Shown one piece after another: positions 1 to 8,498 of a DNA stretch of 19,528 nt. The translations under genes were made by a program, and so were the position numbers. The notes below the pieces were generated by a model that saw only the letters and a program-made list of their open reading frames with translations, was not told where the DNA came from and ran no database searches. Each line of letters starts with the position of its first letter. Position 1 is the stretch's first letter. The DNA is taken from assembly GCA_947258805.1 (NCBI GenBank), contig CAMYJV010000043.1, positions 1-19,528 on the forward strand. Direction: 5' to 3'. The DNA comes from an uncultured Gammaproteobacteria bacterium (GTDB lineage: Bacteria > Pseudomonadota > Gammaproteobacteria > GCA-2729495).

Positions 1-125
1 CCGACATTCGGGTCGATGGTGCAGAACGGATAGTTCTCCGCGGCGATCTCTGCCGCCGTCAGGGCATTAAAAAGAGTGGACTTGCCCACGTTGGGCAGGC
101 CCACGATTCCGCATCGAATAGCCAT
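1..125 (-). CDS. ychF: Redox-responsive ATPase/GTPase YchF, N-terminal part (cut by window start)
   Basis: Only the first 41 codons are in the window, read leftwards from an ATG at 125. The translation begins [19 protein letters not shown], with the P-loop GLPNVGKST at residues 9-17. The sequence [10 protein letters not shown] then follows, as is typical of the switch I region of YchF/Obg-like (OLA1) proteins. YchF is a cytoplasmic, ribosome-associated P-loop NTPase that prefers ATP and is linked to translation and oxidative stress responses. In many gammaproteobacteria it lies directly after pth; here an 8 kb plus-strand block separates them. Recognition is strong despite the truncation because both motifs are diagnostic. 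Confidence 0.93.
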   Translation of the reverse strand, partial: MAIRCGIVGLPNVGKSTLFNALTAAEIAAENYPFCTIDPNV

Positions 126-241
126 GGCGGCGGGATAGTAGCAGGACGTCCATCCCTTGACCGCACCGCGCTGCCCAAAACCGTTGGCGGGGAATGGTCA
201 GAACACATCGATTAGACTTTCCATATACAAGGAGAACGAAG

Positions 242-1258
242 ATGCTGGAAACTACCATCGCCGGCAGCCTGCCGCGGCCGGACTGGCTCGCGGAGCCGGA
301 GAAGCTCAAAGGGGGCTGGAAGCTCCAGGGTGAGGAGCTCGAGGCCGGCAAGCGCCGGGCCGTGACGGAGTGGATCCGCCACGAGGAAGAGGCCGGAATC
401 GACATCCTGACGGACGGCGAGGTGTTCCGCCGGCATTTCGTCCACACCTTCCTGGAAGGCATCGACGGTATCGACCAGGACAAGAAGACCCTGATGGGCA
501 TCCGGGACGACCGCTACAACCTGGAAGTGCCCACCGTGACCGGGCCGGTCTCACGGCCGCACCCGGTGCATGTGGAAGAGTTCAAGTACGTGCGCAGCCT
601 GACGAAGCACAGGCTGAAGTTCACGTTGCCCGGCCCGATGACGATCTGCGACACGATTGCCGATGCGCACTACGGCAAGCGCGCCGACATGGCCATGGCC
701 TTCGCCCAACTCCTTAATGATGAAGCGCGGGAACTGGTGGCCGCCGGCGCCGATGTCATCCAGTTCGACGAGCCGGCCTTCAACGTGTTTTTCGACGACG
801 TGAACGAATGGGGCATCGCCGCGCTGGAAAAAGCGGCCGAAGGTCTGGACTGCCCCCGTGCGGTGCACATCTGCTACGGCTACGGCATCCAGGAAAACCT
901 GGACTGGAAGGAAACGCTCGGGGAGGAGTGGCGACAGTACGAGAAGATCTTTCCCGGGCTCAACGCGAGCAGCATCGACCAGGTGTCGCTGGAATGCGCC
1001 GACTCCCACGTGCCGCACTCGGTCATGGGGATACTCAAGGACAAGATGGTGATGGTCGGCGCGGTCGCGGTGACCCCGGACCGCATCGAGACGCCGGCAG
1101 AAGTCGCGGAGACCATCCGCTCGGCCATGCGCTACGTGGACCCGGAGCGGATCCTGCCGTGCACAAACTGCGGCATGACGCCGATTCCCTACGATATTGC
1201 AGAGGGCAAGCTGAGGAGCCTGGCAGCAGGCGCGGCCCTGGTGCGGGCCAGCCTCTGA
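242..1258 (+). CDS. Short cobalamin-independent methionine synthase-like protein (MetE C-terminal domain only)
   Basis: This 338-residue protein matches only the catalytic C-terminal barrel of MetE, which transfers a methyl group to homocysteine to give methionine. All four zinc ligands of the family can be placed: His209 and Cys211 in HICYG, Glu251 in SLECADSH, and Cys307 or, better aligned, Cys310 in PCTNCG. MetE itself is about 750 residues with a duplicated N-terminal half, which is absent here. Short 'core' MetE proteins are known in archaea and some bacteria (the Mes groups) and may use a methyl donor other than polyglutamylated methyltetrahydrofolate. The ATG at 242 is chosen because AAGGAG sits at 229-234; an in-frame ATG at 194 has no such site and adds 16 unlike residues. 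It is divergent from ychF. The methyl donor cannot be told from sequence. Confidence 0.85.
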   Translation: MLETTIAGSLPRPDWLAEPEKLKGGWKLQGEELEAGKRRAVTEWIRHEEEAGIDILTDGEVFRRHFVHTFLEGIDGIDQDKKTLMGIRDDRYNLEVPTVTGPVSRPHPVHVEEFKYVRSLTKHRLKFTLPGPMTICDTIADAHYGKRADMAMAFAQLLNDEARELVAAGADVIQFDEPAFNVFFDDVNEWGIAALEKAAEGLDCPRAVHICYGYGIQENLDWKETLGEEWRQYEKIFPGLNASSIDQVSLECADSHVPHSVMGILKDKMVMVGAVAVTPDRIETPAEVAETIRSAMRYVDPERILPCTNCGMTPIPYDIAEGKLRSLAAGAALVRASL

Positions 1259-1290
1259 CTGGACGCTTTACAAATGAACCCCCAGAATAC

Positions 1291-1305
1291 GCGGTCTCAG
1301 ACCGC
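1291..1305. promoter_or_regulatory. Perfect 7-1-7 palindrome upstream of the efflux operon, candidate repressor operator
   Basis: GCGGTCT, a central C, then AGACCGC form a perfect 15-base palindrome ending 15 bases before the adaptor start codon at 1321. It lies in a 62-base gap between the methionine-synthase-like gene and the efflux operon. Efflux operons are often controlled by TetR- or MarR-type dimers binding such sites near the start. No regulator gene lies in this window and no T-run follows, so a terminator is less likely. Operator function is inference. Confidence 0.4.
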
Positions 1306-1320
1306 TGATCCGCAGTAATA

Positions 1321-2523
1321 ATGAATAACACCCAGTCTCGGATCTTCCGAACGCTTGCCCCTGCCACGGTGCTTGCCGCCGTGCTGACCGCCTGCGGGCC
1401 CAGCGAGCCCCCGGCGCCGCCGCCCCTGCCCGTGCAGGTGGTGGAAGCGGAGCAACGCGACGTGCCCCTGACCCTGGAAATGGTCGGCCAGACTTTGGGG
1501 ACACAGGACATACCGATCCGCGCTCGGGTCGACGGCTTCCTGGAAGGCATGTATTTCAAGGAAGGTCGCACCGTGAAGAAAGGCGACCTGCTTTATCGTA
1601 TCGACCAGCAGCCATTCCTGGCCCAGCTCGTAGAAGCCAAGAGTAACCTGGCTGCCGCCGAAACCCGCATGGCGCAGGCGCGCAGCGATCTGGGGCGCAT
1701 CAAGCCCCTGGCTGCCATCAAGGCGGTCAGTGCCATGGAGCTCGACAGTGCGCAAGCCAACTTCGACGCTGCCCGGGCCGGGGTGCAGGCGGCCAAGGCC
1801 GGCGTCGAACTGGCGGAAATCGACCTGAGTTACACGGAAATCCATGCGCCCATCAACGGCCTGATCGGCCTCAGCAAAGCCAAACCCGGCGAATATGTGG
1901 GCAAGGAGCCTAACCCGGTGGTGCTGAACGTGCTATCTGACATCAACCCGATCCGCGTGCGCTTCTCCATATCGGAGCGGGAATACCTGATCCTCGCGCG
2001 CACGATGATGGCGAAGGACAAGAGCCAGGGCGTGGAGCCGGGCGAGGCCCGTTCGGCGGAACGTGAAGATCGCGACAATCCGCTGAAACTGATCCTCGCC
2101 GACGGGACGGTGTTTGACCAGACCGGCACCGCGGATGCGAGCGCGCAGGCCATCGATCCCGAAACAGGCACCTTCACGGTGGAAGCCTCGTTCCCGAACC
2201 CGGATGGCCTCCTGTTGCCCGGCCAGTTCGCCAGGGTAAAGGCCGACTACACGACCCTCAAAGATGCCACCGTGGTACCCCGACGGGCGATCACCGAACT
2301 GCAGGGGCGCTTCCGCGTGATGGTGGTAGGCACCGACAACACGGTGGAACTCCGTGAAGTGCAACTCGGCCCCATCAAGGACAACGACCAGGTTATTCAA
2401 TCCGGCCTCAAGCCGGGTGAGCGCGTGATCGTCGAGGGCCTGCAAAAAGTCCGGCCAGGCATGGTCGTTGAGCCGAAGGTTGCGCAAAAGGACATGACCC
2501 GCGCGCCGCTGCAGGAGACTTAA
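1321..2523 (+). CDS. RND efflux periplasmic adaptor subunit (membrane fusion lipoprotein, AcrA/MexA type)
   Basis: The 400-residue protein bridges an inner-membrane RND pump and an outer-membrane channel. A signal peptide ends in the lipobox LTAC with Cys25, so it should be lipid-anchored on the periplasmic face of the inner membrane. A Pro-rich linker follows, then the lipoyl-like half-motif (ARVDGFLEGMYFKEG, about residues 63-77), an Ala-rich alpha-hairpin (about 100-165) for docking to the channel, the second lipoyl half, a beta-barrel and the membrane-proximal domain. Length and domain order are normal. The gene opens a three-gene operon: the pump starts 7 bases after its stop. No clear ribosome binding site precedes the ATG, but the signal peptide fixes the start. 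A palindrome lies just upstream at 1291-1305. Confidence 0.95.
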   Translation: MNNTQSRIFRTLAPATVLAAVLTACGPSEPPAPPPLPVQVVEAEQRDVPLTLEMVGQTLGTQDIPIRARVDGFLEGMYFKEGRTVKKGDLLYRIDQQPFLAQLVEAKSNLAAAETRMAQARSDLGRIKPLAAIKAVSAMELDSAQANFDAARAGVQAAKAGVELAEIDLSYTEIHAPINGLIGLSKAKPGEYVGKEPNPVVLNVLSDINPIRVRFSISEREYLILARTMMAKDKSQGVEPGEARSAEREDRDNPLKLILADGTVFDQTGTADASAQAIDPETGTFTVEASFPNPDGLLLPGQFARVKADYTTLKDATVVPRRAITELQGRFRVMVVGTDNTVELREVQLGPIKDNDQVIQSGLKPGERVIVEGLQKVRPGMVVEPKVAQKDMTRAPLQET

Positions 2524-2530
2524 GTCCCCC

Positions 2531-5500
2531 ATGGCTGAATTCTTCGTCCGCCGGCCCATCGTCGCGATGGTCATCGCGATCATCATGGTGCTTGTCGGTT
2601 TGGTCTCCTTCGGCTCGCTGCCCACCGCGCAGTATCCCAACATTACGCCGCCGGAAATCAACGTCACGGCAACCTATACCGGTGCCGACGCAGTAACCGT
2701 AGAACAATCCGTCGCCACGCCGCTGGAGCAAAAGATCAACGGCGTCGAGAACAGCCTCTACATGAAGTCCATCAACGCGAACGACGGCACGCTCAGCCTG
2801 ACCGTGTCCTTCGAGGTGGGCTCAGATCTTGATATCAATAATGTACTGGTACAGAACCGCGTGTCGGAAGGCCAGGCCAGCGTGCCGGAAGAGGTGAAAC
2901 GCCTCGGCATCACGGTGAAGAAGAAGCTCGCCTTCCCGCTGGTGCTGATCAGCCTGTATTCGCCGAACGAAACCTACGACAAGGACTTCCTGGGCAACTA
3001 CATCACGATCAACATCCTGGACCGCATCGCCCGAATCCAGGGTGTCGGCCAGTCTACGATTTTCGGCAGCAGCGACTATGCGATGCGCGTCTGGATTAAA
3101 CCGGACCAGCTCGCGAAGCTGAATCTGACCGTGCCCGACATCATGGCGGCGATCCAGGACCAGAACGTGGTGGTGCCGGCCGGGCAGATCGGTGGGCCTC
3201 CGGCTGCACCGGGGACTGAATTCACTTACACAGTCATCACCCGGGGCCGCCTCAACAGTTCAGAAGAGTTTGAAAATGTAATCCTGCGCTCGAATCCCGA
3301 CGGCTCCCAGGTCAGGATCAAAGATGTTGCCCGGGTGGAGCTGGGCACGCAGCTCTACAACGCGGTCACGCGCTTCAACGACCAGCCCAGTGCCGTGCTG
3401 GCGATTTACCAGCTGCCGGATGCCAACGGTCTCGCGCTGGCCAAGGCCATCTCGGCCGAGTTGGAGGAGATCGCGAAGGATTTCCCGGACGACGTCGAGT
3501 ACAAAGTCTCACTCGACACGACGCTGGCCATCGAGGAGGGCATCCGGGAGATCATCGTCACCCTGTTCCAGGCCGTGGCGCTGGTCATCCTGGTGGTGTT
3601 TATTTTCCTTCAGAACTTCCGCGCCACCCTGATTCCCGCCCTCGCCGTGCCCGTGTCCCTGGTCGGCACCTTCGCGTTTTTCCCGCTGTTCGGATTTTCC
3701 ATCAACACGCTGTCGCTGCTTGGGCTGGTGCTGGCTATTGGCATCGTGGTGGACGATGCCATCGTGGTCGTGGAAGCCGTTACCGCGAAGATGGACGAAG
3801 AGGGCCTCAACCCGAAAGAGGCCACGATCGCGGCGATGAAGGAGGTCTCTTCCCCCATCGTGGCGACCTCCCTGGCCCTGATCGCGGTGTTCGTGCCAGT
3901 GGCCTCGCTGGCCGGCATCACCGGCCTCCTCTACCAGCAGTTCGCCATCACCATCGCGATCTCCGTCGCGCTGTCCTCCATCAACGCGCTGACGCTGGCC
4001 CCGGCCCTCAGCGCCCTCTTGCTGCGACCGCCCGGCACCGGGAAAAAGAGTGTCCTGCAGCCCTTCTATGACCAGTTCAATTCGGTCTTCGACACCACGA
4101 CCAAGGGTTATCTCGGGATCGCCGGGCATTTCGCCCGGAAGCTGACGCTGACCGCGATAGCGCTGGGCGCGGTGACTGCGCTGATGGGCGGCCTGTTCAC
4201 AGCTGTGCCCGCCGGGTTCGTGCCGGAAGAAGACCAGGGCTACTTCATGGTCAACATCCAGTTGCCGGATGCCGCATCGCTAGAGCGCAATGACCGGGTC
4301 ACCGCCAAGGTGGAAAAGATTCTCGGGGAAACCCCCGGCGTCGAATACGTCACTGCGCTCGCGGGCTACAGCCTGTTGACGGGCTCCTTCGGACCGAACA
4401 CTTCGTTCATTTTCGTGGCGCTGGAAGAGTGGGGCGAGCGCGGCCGGGCGCTGCAGGTCAACAAGATTCTGCAAATGGTCAATGCGCGCCTGGCCGTCGA
4501 GATTCCGGAAGCGGTGCTATCGCCTTCGGCCCACCGGCCATTCCCGGTCTCGGCACCGGGTCGGGTTTTTCGATCATGCTGCAGGACCAGGCCGGCAATA
4601 CGCCGCAGTATCTTGCCGAGCAGGCCCAGCGCTTTATCGAGGCGGCGCGGGCGCGACCGGAAATTGGTAATGCCTTTACTACCTTCCGCGCCTCGGTGCC
4701 CCAGGTCTTCGCCGACGTAGACAACGACGCGGTGCTGAAGTACGGCGTGAACCTTCAGGACGTCAATAACTCACTCGGCGCATTCCTGGGCGGTGCCTAC
4801 GTGAACGACTTCAACCGCTTTGGCCGCCTGTTCAAGGTCTACGTGCAGGCCGAACGCGAGTACCGCGGCAAGCCCACGGACATCCGCTACTTCTTCGTGC
4901 GCGGCAAGGAAGGGCAGATGGTGCCCCTGAACTCCGTCGTGAACGTGGACTGGTCCAGCGGGCCCGACTACACGAACCGCTTCAACCTCTACCGGGCCGC
5001 AGAAGTCACCGGCCAGCCTGCGCCCGGCTACAGCTCGGCGCAGGCTCTCGCAGCCCTCGAAGAAGTGGCGGCGTCTACCCTGCCTGCGGATATGGGCTAT
5101 GCCTGGAACGCCATGAGCTTCCAGGAGAAGGCGGCCGAGGGGTCGGGCGCATCAGTATTCCTGCTGGCGATCTTGCTTGTATTCCTGATCCTGGCTGCGC
5201 AGTACGAGAGCTGGTCCACGCCCTTGAGTGTTTTGCTGGGTACACCGATCGCCGTGTTCGGCGCCCTGGCCGGCCTGTTCCTGTCCGGTCTGTTCCTGTC
5301 CGGCTATGAGAACAACGTGTTTGCGCAAATCGGCCTGGTACTGCTGATCGGCCTCGCGGCCAAGAACGCCATTCTGATCGTCGAGTTCGCCAAGCTCGGC
5401 AAGGAACAGGGTGCCAGCGCGCTCGACGCTGCCATGACCGCGGCGAAGGAACGCTTCAGGCCGATCCTGATGACGGCCTTTTCGTTCATCCTTGGCGTAC

Positions 5501-5718
5501 TACCGCTGCTCATCGCGAGCGGCGCGGGCGCCGAGGCGCGGAAAGTGATGGGCATGACCGTGTTCGCGGGGATGCTGGCATCCACCTGCATCGCCATCAA
5601 CCTGACCCCGGCGCTGTTCGTATTCATCGACCGGATCGCGAATCGGGGCAAGGCACCGGCGGCCGGCGGCGCGGCCGCGCCTGCGCCCCCCGAGCCTGCG
5701 GAGGGCAAGCCACGGTGA
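2531..5718 (+). pseudogene. RND multidrug efflux pump, HAE1 (AcrB/MexB) family, split by a one-base frameshift
   Basis: The pump spans two reading frames. Frame one runs from ATG 2531 through the N-terminal membrane helix, porter domain and TM4, with the proton-relay pair Asp408-Asp409 in GIVVDDAIVVVEA. It leaves homology after IPEAV near 4516 and stops at 4718-4720. The adjacent frame resumes at IAFGPPAIPGLGTG near 4519 and runs to 5718, including TM10 with the conserved Lys in GLAAKNAILIVEFA. Between gtg (4514-4516) and gcc (4522-4524) there are five bases where six are expected. Adding one base restores 1062 residues, normal for HAE1 pumps. Both halves look well conserved, so this is either a recent mutation or a sequencing/assembly error. 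Separately, a 15-bp tandem repeat at 5275-5304 adds five residues (LFLSG twice). The 3' end overlaps the channel gene by four bases. Confidence 0.9.
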
Positions 5719-7091
5719 TTCGACGTCAGGGGGGGCTGTTACTCGCACTGGTGGCGGGCGGCTGCACGCTGGGCCCGGACTACCAGCGCCCGGAACTGCC
5801 GATGCCGGACGCCTACCTGCAGACGCCCGAGGAAGGTGCAACGATCGCGAACCTGCCGTGGTGGGAACTGTTCCAGGATCCGCAGTTGCGGTCTCTTATC
5901 GAGGTCGCGCTGGAAGAGAACAAGAACCTGGCCATTGCCGCTGCACGTGTCGAGGAAGCGCGGGCGCAGTTCGGGGTCACCCGGGCCGACCAGTTCCCGA
6001 CCGTGGACGCCGGCACGCAGGCCGAACGCGGCAATACGGCGGAACTGATCAATGAAGATCTCGGCACCAACACCACGCTGACCCTGGGCGCCCAGTTATC
6101 CTGGGAACTGGACATCTGGGGCAAGCTGCGTCGTGCCACCGAATCCGCCCGCGCCCAGCTGCTGGCTACGGAGGAAGCCCAGCGTGCTGTGACTATCACG
6201 CTGATTGCCGATGTCGCCAGCGCCTACCTGCTGCTGCGGGACCTGGACGATCGCTACGTCATTGCCGAGCGCACGGTCGCAACCCGCGAGGAGTCCCTGG
6301 GCATCATCCAGGCACGCTACGACGAAGGCACCGTGCCGCTGATCGATGTGAACCAGGCGGACGTGGAACTGGCGGAGGCACAGGTCACGCGTTCGGCACT
6401 GTCCAGGCGAGTCATCGCGACGGAGAACCTGCTCAGTATCCTGCTGGGCCGCAACCCGGGACCGATTAGCCGAGGCATGCCACTGGAAATGCAGGTCTTC
6501 CCCCCGAGCCTGCCCACCGGCGTGCCGGCGGAGTTGCTGGCCCGGCGCCCCGACGTGCGGCAGGCCGAGCAGGAACTGGCCGCGCAAACGGCGCGTATCG
6601 GTGTCGCCGAAGCGAATCGTTGGCCGTCCCTGAACGTGCTCGGGCGGCTGGGTTTCGTGGACGACAACCTGGATGACCTGTTCGATACCGACCTGTGGAC
6701 CATCGGCGGGGAACTTTCCGGACCCCTGTTCGATGCCGGCCGCACCAAGCAACAGGTCGAAGTGGAAATCGCCAGGACGGAGCAGTTGCTGAACCAGTAC
6801 GGGCTAACGGTGCAGCAGGCGCTGCGCGAAGTCGAGGACGCGCTGGTGTCCATCCGGACGCTCAACGAACAACTGCAATACCGGGAACGCCAGGTGGCCT
6901 CGTCACGCAGCGCTACCACCCTGTCCCGCGCCCGCTACGACGGCGGCGTGACCAGCTACCTGGAAGTGCTGGACTCCGAGCGTTCCCTCTTCGACAACGA
7001 ACTGGCGGAGTCCATCACGCGTCGCACCAGCCTCGATGCGGTGGTCCAGCTGTACAAGGCGCTGGGCGGCGGTTGGCAGCCATCACCGTAG
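5715..7091 (+). CDS. Outer-membrane efflux channel lipoprotein (TolC/OprM, NodT family)
   Basis: The 458-residue protein is the outer-membrane duct of the tripartite pump. It starts with GTG at 5715, overlapping the pump's TGA in GTGA, which suggests coupled translation. MIRRQGGLLLALVAGGC is a lipoprotein signal with Cys17, followed by TLGPDYQRPELPMP, the typical OprM/NodT N-terminus. Two outer membrane efflux protein repeats follow, with family hallmarks LSWELDIWGKLRR (near 133-145), AELLARRPDVRQAEQEL (near 274-290) and a second-half SGPLFDAGRTKQQ. Length is usual for the family (450-500). It completes the adaptor, pump, channel operon. Substrates cannot be inferred. Confidence 0.95.
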   Translation: MIRRQGGLLLALVAGGCTLGPDYQRPELPMPDAYLQTPEEGATIANLPWWELFQDPQLRSLIEVALEENKNLAIAAARVEEARAQFGVTRADQFPTVDAGTQAERGNTAELINEDLGTNTTLTLGAQLSWELDIWGKLRRATESARAQLLATEEAQRAVTITLIADVASAYLLLRDLDDRYVIAERTVATREESLGIIQARYDEGTVPLIDVNQADVELAEAQVTRSALSRRVIATENLLSILLGRNPGPISRGMPLEMQVFPPSLPTGVPAELLARRPDVRQAEQELAAQTARIGVAEANRWPSLNVLGRLGFVDDNLDDLFDTDLWTIGGELSGPLFDAGRTKQQVEVEIARTEQLLNQYGLTVQQALREVEDALVSIRTLNEQLQYRERQVASSRSATTLSRARYDGGVTSYLEVLDSERSLFDNELAESITRRTSLDAVVQLYKALGGGWQPSP

Positions 7092-7223
7092 GCGAGACAC
7101 CGGGCAAGCGCCCTGACAGCGCGCTATCATCTGCATTCGCACTCAAGGCTAATTGTCTGCCGATGCTTAAGTTTCCCGGGCCCGAAGATTCTGCGAACCC
7201 CTCCATGGGTGGCACCTGGCGCC

Positions 7224-7907
7224 ATGCCTAAGCTGCGCCGCGAAGCCAATTTCTCCGCCATGCTGATCGGCCTGCTGATCACACTGGTCATCGGGCCGGT
7301 ACTCCTTGAACTAGATCTCTATTCCGGTGGCATCGGCATCCAGACGGTCCTGGCGATCACCCTGATTGTCAGTATCTGGAGCGCCATCGACTCGAGATTG
7401 TGGTTCTACGGCGGCATCGCCCTGGCCCTGGTCAACGGCGCGGCAACGGTTTTGGACTATGTTAGTCCTTCCTTTGCGGGTGATGTCATCGGGCTGTGCA
7501 GCACCTTTTTGTTCTGTGCCCTCAGCATCGCCTTCGTCGTGTCTCGCCTGCTTGCAATGGGGTCCGGCTTTATCATCACACCGAATCATGTAATCGGCGC
7601 CATCTCCATCTACCTGTTGCTGGGCATCGGTTTTGGCGTGCTGAACATGCTTCTGGAGGTGCTGCTGCCCGGTTCCTTCAGGGGCCTTGACCCGACCGGC
7701 GACGGGAGTTCAAGTATCGACCTGATCTATTTCAGCTTCGTGTCCATGACGACTCTTGGCTATGGCGATATCGTCCCTATCAGGCCCCTCGCTCAAGCGG
7801 TTGCCTACATGGGAGCGGTCACCGGCCAGTTCTATATAGCCATATTGGTGGCCGGCCTCGTCGGCGCATTCATCAGCCAGGGAATCACAGGCAGGAAGTC
7901 GGAATGA
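7224..7907 (+). CDS. Small potassium-channel-like membrane protein (ion channel family 2 pore)
   Basis: The 227-residue protein has about five hydrophobic helices (roughly residues 11-29, 38-54, 59-78, 87-110 and 122-148), a pore loop with TTLGYGD (filter at 177-182), and a last helix (190-218). TLGYGD is a potassium-selectivity filter of the Ion_trans_2 class. The fourth helix has no regular arginine ladder, so voltage sensing is unlikely, and no cytosolic RCK/TrkA or cyclic-nucleotide domain follows; only about eight residues remain after the final helix. The start is uncertain: an in-frame GTG at 7209 would add five residues, but ATG 7224 leads directly into a basic N-terminus. The stop overlaps the next start as ATGA, implying translational coupling. 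Potassium conduction is inferred from the filter only. Confidence 0.8.
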   Translation: MPKLRREANFSAMLIGLLITLVIGPVLLELDLYSGGIGIQTVLAITLIVSIWSAIDSRLWFYGGIALALVNGAATVLDYVSPSFAGDVIGLCSTFLFCALSIAFVVSRLLAMGSGFIITPNHVIGAISIYLLLGIGFGVLNMLLEVLLPGSFRGLDPTGDGSSSIDLIYFSFVSMTTLGYGDIVPIRPLAQAVAYMGAVTGQFYIAILVAGLVGAFISQGITGRKSE

Positions 7908-8401
7908 CGATGCGAACACTAGCGACAGGTGTCTTGCTGGCACTGCTGGCGACGCCACTGGCCGCACAGGATCCCAATCCTCTGGATCTGAGCCTGCGCA
8001 CACAGCTCGACGCGGCGCAGAGCATCATCGACAAGGAACGACGCATCCTGCTCGCCAGCGAGCTGAACCTGACGCGCGAAGAACGGGACAAGTTCTGGCC
8101 GCTGTTCAACGAGTATGCAGAGGATCTGCGCGAAGTCACCGATATCCGCATCGATGTCATCGTGCGCTACTCGGAGAACTATCGGCAGATGACGAACGAG
8201 CTCGCCAAATCGCTGCTCAACGACAGGTTCCGGCACGAACGCGAACTGCTCAAGCTGCGCGAGCGCTACCTGAAGAAAATGCGCCGGATCCTGCCGGACA
8301 CCAAGGTTGCGAGATTCTTCCAGGTAGAGTCGAAGCTGGCCGCGGCGCTGAACTACAAGCTCGCGTCGCGCATCCCGGTGATTAAGGATCCGCCGCGGTA
8401 A
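7904..8401 (+). CDS. Exported helical protein of unknown function, coupled to the channel gene
   Basis: The 165-residue product has a clear Sec signal peptide (MTMRTLATGVLLALLATPLA, likely cleaved before QDPNP), so a periplasmic location is expected. The mature part is charged and predicted almost wholly helical. It contains LNLTREERDKFWPLFNEY and later LKLRERYLKKMRRILPDTK, the pattern of an amphipathic helix around a short LTxEE turn. This resembles small periplasmic helical proteins such as Spy/CpxP, but I do not recognise a definite family. It overlaps the channel gene by four bases (ATGA at 7904-7907), and AGGAAG lies just upstream at 7892-7897. Coupling suggests it acts with the channel at the periplasmic side, which is inference. 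Confidence 0.8.
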   Translation: MTMRTLATGVLLALLATPLAAQDPNPLDLSLRTQLDAAQSIIDKERRILLASELNLTREERDKFWPLFNEYAEDLREVTDIRIDVIVRYSENYRQMTNELAKSLLNDRFRHERELLKLRERYLKKMRRILPDTKVARFFQVESKLAAALNYKLASRIPVIKDPPR

Positions 8402-8488
8402 GGAAAAAGGGGTCTGGCTCCAATTGCAAGGCCGCTGTGGATGGATTGACCCGCGCCGAAGAAATTGGAGCCAGACCCCTTTTTCCTT
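8400..8488. repeat. Perfect 26-bp inverted repeat with 37-base loop, likely bidirectional terminator
   Basis: Left arm 8400-8425 and right arm 8463-8488 are exact reverse complements. The left arm begins AAGGAAAAAGGGGTCTGGC, so the right arm ends CCCCTTTTTCCTT, giving a GC-rich stem with A/T outer ends in both directions. It overlaps the stop codon of the exported-protein gene and ends ten bases before the pth stop, between convergent genes, a natural place for a two-way terminator. The GGGTCTG-type core resembles REP-like hairpins of gammaproteobacteria and recurs in variant form near 9157, 10020 and 10254. Confidence 0.85.
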
Positions 8489-8498
8489 CCCTGGCTGC

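Noticed and set aside
224..229. TATACA as a -10 element for the methionine-synthase-like gene
   Set aside because: It abuts the ribosome binding site, would leave almost no leader, and no -35 is visible at the right distance.
194..241. Earlier start for the methionine-synthase-like gene at ATG 194
   Set aside because: No ribosome site precedes it, while AAGGAG is correctly placed before ATG 242, where family homology begins.
4514..4524. Programmed -1 frameshift joining the two pump halves
   Set aside because: A -1 slip after cta (4517-4519) would read EAVLIAFG as expected, but the site has no X-XXY-YYZ slippery heptamer, and RND pumps are not known to use recoding.
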